A stretch of 64,000 nucleotides of DNA from Akkermansiaceae bacterium. GTDB lineage: Bacteria > Verrucomicrobiota > Verrucomicrobiia > Verrucomicrobiales > Akkermansiaceae. Below are positions 61,213 to 64,000 of this stretch, one piece after another. Made by a program: the position numbers and the translations under genes. Numbering within the stretch: position 1 is the stretch's first letter; each line of letters opens with the position of its first letter. The notes under the pieces were generated by a model, which saw only the letters and a list, made by a program, of their open reading frames with translations, made no database searches and was not told where the DNA came from. The stretch covers positions 1-64,000 of the forward strand of contig CAIKDP010000385.1 of NCBI GenBank assembly GCA_903826205.1, in the 5' to 3' direction.

Positions 61213-62146
61213 GGTGCTGCCGTTTGAAGAATCGATGCATGGCGGATTTCACGCTGTCTGGAAGCACCAGCGCCGCAAACACGAAGAGGGCGGTGACCAT
61301 TTTCAGGTCGTTGGGGTTGAGGCCCCAGCGTAACGCAATGGCCACTAACAGGCGAAACAGGATCGTGCCCATGATGGCCCCGCACAACGCCAGCCCGGGC
61401 GTGGTCCGCCCGGCCAGCGCCTCGCCGATGATGATGCTTGCCAAGCCCCAGACCATCATGCCGATGCCCATCTGCACATCGGCAAACCCTTGGTATTGCG
61501 CCAGCAAGGCCCCGGACATGCCCACCAGGCCATTGGCGCTCGCCAGGCCAAAGACCACCATGGTGCGGTGATTGACGCCTTGGGCACGCACCATCTGCGG
61601 GTTGTCACCGGTCGCCCGCAGGGCCGTGCCGATATGTGTTAGGAGAAACCAGCGGATCACCAGGGCGACGGCCACCGTGACTAACAAAACCGTGACCAGC
61701 ATCGCCGCGTCCTGGACGGGCACCTGCCAGCCGCATACCCCCAGGGTATCGCTGTTAGATGAACAACGGGTGATGAGCCGGGCCATCGGCGAGGCCAGGG
61801 TTTCAACGTCGAGCAAGGGCACGTTGCTGCGCCCCATGACCCTCAGGTTGACCGAGTAGAGTGCGGTCATCACGAGGATGCCGGCCAGCAGTTCCTGGAT
61901 CTTGAAGCGGGTGTGGAGGATGCCGGTCACCAATCCGGCGGCGGCCCCGGCGAGGGTGGCGACAAGGGTGGCCGTCCACGGTGACCAGCCCTTGACCAGC
62001 AGGATGGCCACCACCGATGCACCCAGGGTGATGGATCCGTCCACGGTGATGTCGCAATAACGCAGGACCCGGAAACTGATCCAGACGCCCATCGAAAGGA
62101 GGGAGAGAATCAGCCCGATGGTAAGTGCTCCAATAACGAGGGTCAT
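61205..62146 (-). CDS. ABC transporter permease
   Basis: Hydrophobic, VLRYCDITVDGSITLGASVVAILLVKG; start set at MTLVIGAL with ATGA overlap to STAS gene. Confidence 0.9.
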   Translation of the reverse strand: MTLVIGALTIGLILSLLSMGVWISFRVLRYCDITVDGSITLGASVVAILLVKGWSPWTATLVATLAGAAAGLVTGILHTRFKIQELLAGILVMTALYSVNLRVMGRSNVPLLDVETLASPMARLITRCSSNSDTLGVCGWQVPVQDAAMLVTVLLVTVAVALVIRWFLLTHIGTALRATGDNPQMVRAQGVNHRTMVVFGLASANGLVGMSGALLAQYQGFADVQMGIGMMVWGLASIIIGEALAGRTTPGLALCGAIMGTILFRLLVAIALRWGLNPNDLKMVTALFVFAALVLPDSVKSAMHRFFKRQHHA

Positions 62147-63402
62147 GTGATGATTTCCAGTGCAGGGTGGACCGGGGCGCACCAACAGGCACCCCGGATG
62201 AAAGAACTCTCACCCAGACCGACGAGGGGCCGGTCGTCTTCAATGAGATGCAGCAACCCGAGCGGCGTGTTGTCCTCAAACACCGCCGCCACCGACGTCT
62301 CCAAATCCACGACGCCCTGCGGCAAGGGCCGGAATGGAAACACCACCGCATGGGCGTGGGCCAGCAGCCCGGGCCGCGCCGGTACCGGCGTCAGATGCGC
62401 GGCTAACGGATGGGCGGAGTCGCGGCAGAGAAACGCCACTAACAGCGCTTGCGACTGCGGGTGGACCCGCTCGCCGCAAAATGACAACCACTCGCGCAAC
62501 TCTGGAAATTGTCCCGGCTGGTCGGATTCCTTGATCCATCCGGGCGAGCGGGCCAGGGCGGCGCCGACAAGTCCCTCCACCTCCACCAGGCAGACCATGG
62601 CGGCCGCATCGGCCCGGGTCGTCTGCAGCACCTGCTCATACAAATCGGATAGATTGACGCAATCCCCCTTGGCCGCAGGGCTGAAACGCAACAGGTGTGA
62701 AAAGTCCCCCTCGCCAACCAGCGCCTGAATGACATGGAGGCGCGGCAGGAAGCGCTCGTTCTGCTCGAGATAATCGGGCCGGTCCGCGCCATCACTTGGC
62801 AGCCAGGCCACGGACCCGGCGGCCGCCACAAAGTCGCCCAAGCGGCCGCGGATATCTGAGTCATCCCGCCCGGCGGCACCGATACCGAGGCCGAAGCGCG
62901 GACGGGGCAGGGGGATTTCAATGCAGTGGTTATCTAACAACGGCTGCCATGGCCGCCAACCGGCATGGGCGGTGACGGTGATTTTTGCCGAAGCCGCCAG
63001 GACGTGCGGCTCGAAGCGCGTGCCTGCGGCGGCAGCGACTGCTGCCTCGTTGGCCACGGGCGTGCCACCGGCAGCGGGCTGCGCCTCGACGGCAGGAGGG
63101 ATCTCATCTAACAGCAAAACCTCCAGGCCGGACATCCGCAGGGTTTCCTGCACGAACGGGGCCGCCGGGCCAATGCCGAAGGTCCCGCTGACGGCCTCCA
63201 GCTCGCGGCGGATTTTGAGCAAGGTGCGGATCCCTGCCGAACTGAGATACTCGAGACATGATGCATCCAGGCGCACTTGGTCGTGGCCTTCCCGCACGAG
63301 GTCCCGGACCGTGCCTAACAGGAGATCGGCCCACGCGGCATCCAGGCGGCCGTTCACCTCGACGACCATGACGGCACCTTGGCTGCGCGATTCGATTTTC
63401 AT
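62143..63402 (-). CDS. STAS-domain protein with large uncharacterised C-terminal region
   Basis: MKIESRSQGAVMVVEVNGRLDAAWADLL...VRLDASCLEYLSSAGIRTLLKIRRELEA. Confidence 0.85.
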   Translation of the reverse strand: MKIESRSQGAVMVVEVNGRLDAAWADLLLGTVRDLVREGHDQVRLDASCLEYLSSAGIRTLLKIRRELEAVSGTFGIGPAAPFVQETLRMSGLEVLLLDEIPPAVEAQPAAGGTPVANEAAVAAAAGTRFEPHVLAASAKITVTAHAGWRPWQPLLDNHCIEIPLPRPRFGLGIGAAGRDDSDIRGRLGDFVAAAGSVAWLPSDGADRPDYLEQNERFLPRLHVIQALVGEGDFSHLLRFSPAAKGDCVNLSDLYEQVLQTTRADAAAMVCLVEVEGLVGAALARSPGWIKESDQPGQFPELREWLSFCGERVHPQSQALLVAFLCRDSAHPLAAHLTPVPARPGLLAHAHAVVFPFRPLPQGVVDLETSVAAVFEDNTPLGLLHLIEDDRPLVGLGESSFIRGACWCAPVHPALEIIT

Positions 63403-64000
63403 GGTTTGGAAGCGGTCATGACCTTGGCTTTGGCGGCATTTTCCGGTGCCAGAACGATGCCGTATTGGCGCAGCAAGTCCGGGTTGATGGCGAGCGTCTC
63501 GCTGCGCGTGTTAGAGAATGGAATGTCTTTGGGCGGGGCGCCGCGCAGCACGCGCAGTGCCACGCTTGCCGCCTCGACGCCGGATTCATAATAGTCGCGC
63601 GCCAGTGCCAGCGTCGCGCCGTCCGCCATTTCAGCGGTATCAAAACAAAACACCGGCAGTTTCACATCCCGTGCGCGCCGGGCAATTTGCGAAAACCCCG
63701 GGCGCGTGGCGTTGTCGGCGATCTGGCCCACCACCTGGATCGGTGAGCGCAGCAAGGCGATCATGCCCTCGGACGTCTCTGCGCTGGAATTGACGGGCAC
63801 GGCAATGAGTCCGAGACCTTCCTTGTTGAGGGCCTCGGCGAACCATTCCCGATAGAGTTCGCTGTTGATTTCAGACGGGGTGAACAAGGTGCCGACGGCT
63901 TGCACCCCGGGAACGGATTGTTTGATCAGGCGGGCCATGGCCTCAAACGGCGAACGCGTCGTGATGCCCGTCACATTCGGCAAGTGCTCGGTTTCCGTGG
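63399..64000 (-). CDS. ABC transporter substrate-binding protein (PF04392-like), N-terminus beyond window
   Basis: NVTGITTRSPFEAMARLIKQSVPGVQAVGTLFTPSEINSELYREWF; ATGA overlap with STAS gene. Confidence 0.85.
   Translation of the reverse strand, partial: TETEHLPNVTGITTRSPFEAMARLIKQSVPGVQAVGTLFTPSEINSELYREWFAEALNKEGLGLIAVPVNSSAETSEGMIALLRSPIQVVGQIADNATRPGFSQIARRARDVKLPVFCFDTAEMADGATLALARDYYESGVEAASVALRVLRGAPPKDIPFSNTRSETLAINPDLLRQYGIVLAPENAAKAKVMTASKP

Overview
This 64 kb, GC-rich window looks like an ordinary bacterial chromosome segment. Gene content (bactofilins, AmmeMemoRadiSam, PQQ/FG-GAP exported proteins, autotransporter with beta-strand repeats) suggests Verrucomicrobiota, but that is inference. 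I saw no phage, integrase, CRISPR array, rRNA or tRNA. Main contents in order: a Doc/AbrB toxin-antitoxin pair; ppdK with a histone-H1-like N-terminal tail; yicC; a GYF-domain membrane protein; a ketoacyl synthase translationally coupled to an L,D-transpeptidase; a DUF1015 protein; a two-headed HTH-like protein with a 19-unit (VAK)n linker; lpxB; a TPR protein; two bactofilins; nadA; an FAD oxidoreductase; PQQ and FG-GAP exported proteins; a plant-HPR1-like hydroxypyruvate reductase divergent from glycerate kinase; an ABC-F ATPase; an MFS transporter; an ECF-sigma operon resembling CnrH/Y/X; an EF-hand protein; a complete AmmeMemoRadiSam cluster; a giant ~5,370-aa RCC1/multi-propeller exported protein divergent from an autotransporter; a CusCBA-type efflux operon with a PII protein and a Cys-rich protein; and an ABC uptake operon with a STAS protein. 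The non-coding signals I find most interesting are (i) two families of REP/BIME-like paired hairpins with GGAG or GTAG heads and compensatory stem changes, one of which supplies the stop codon of the giant gene and has a decayed relative at that gene's other end, and (ii) two zero-spacer perfect palindromes (42 and 38 bp) sharing a CGATCG centre and ACAAT/ATTGT arms at identical spacing. All calls come from reading the sequence; no database search was run.
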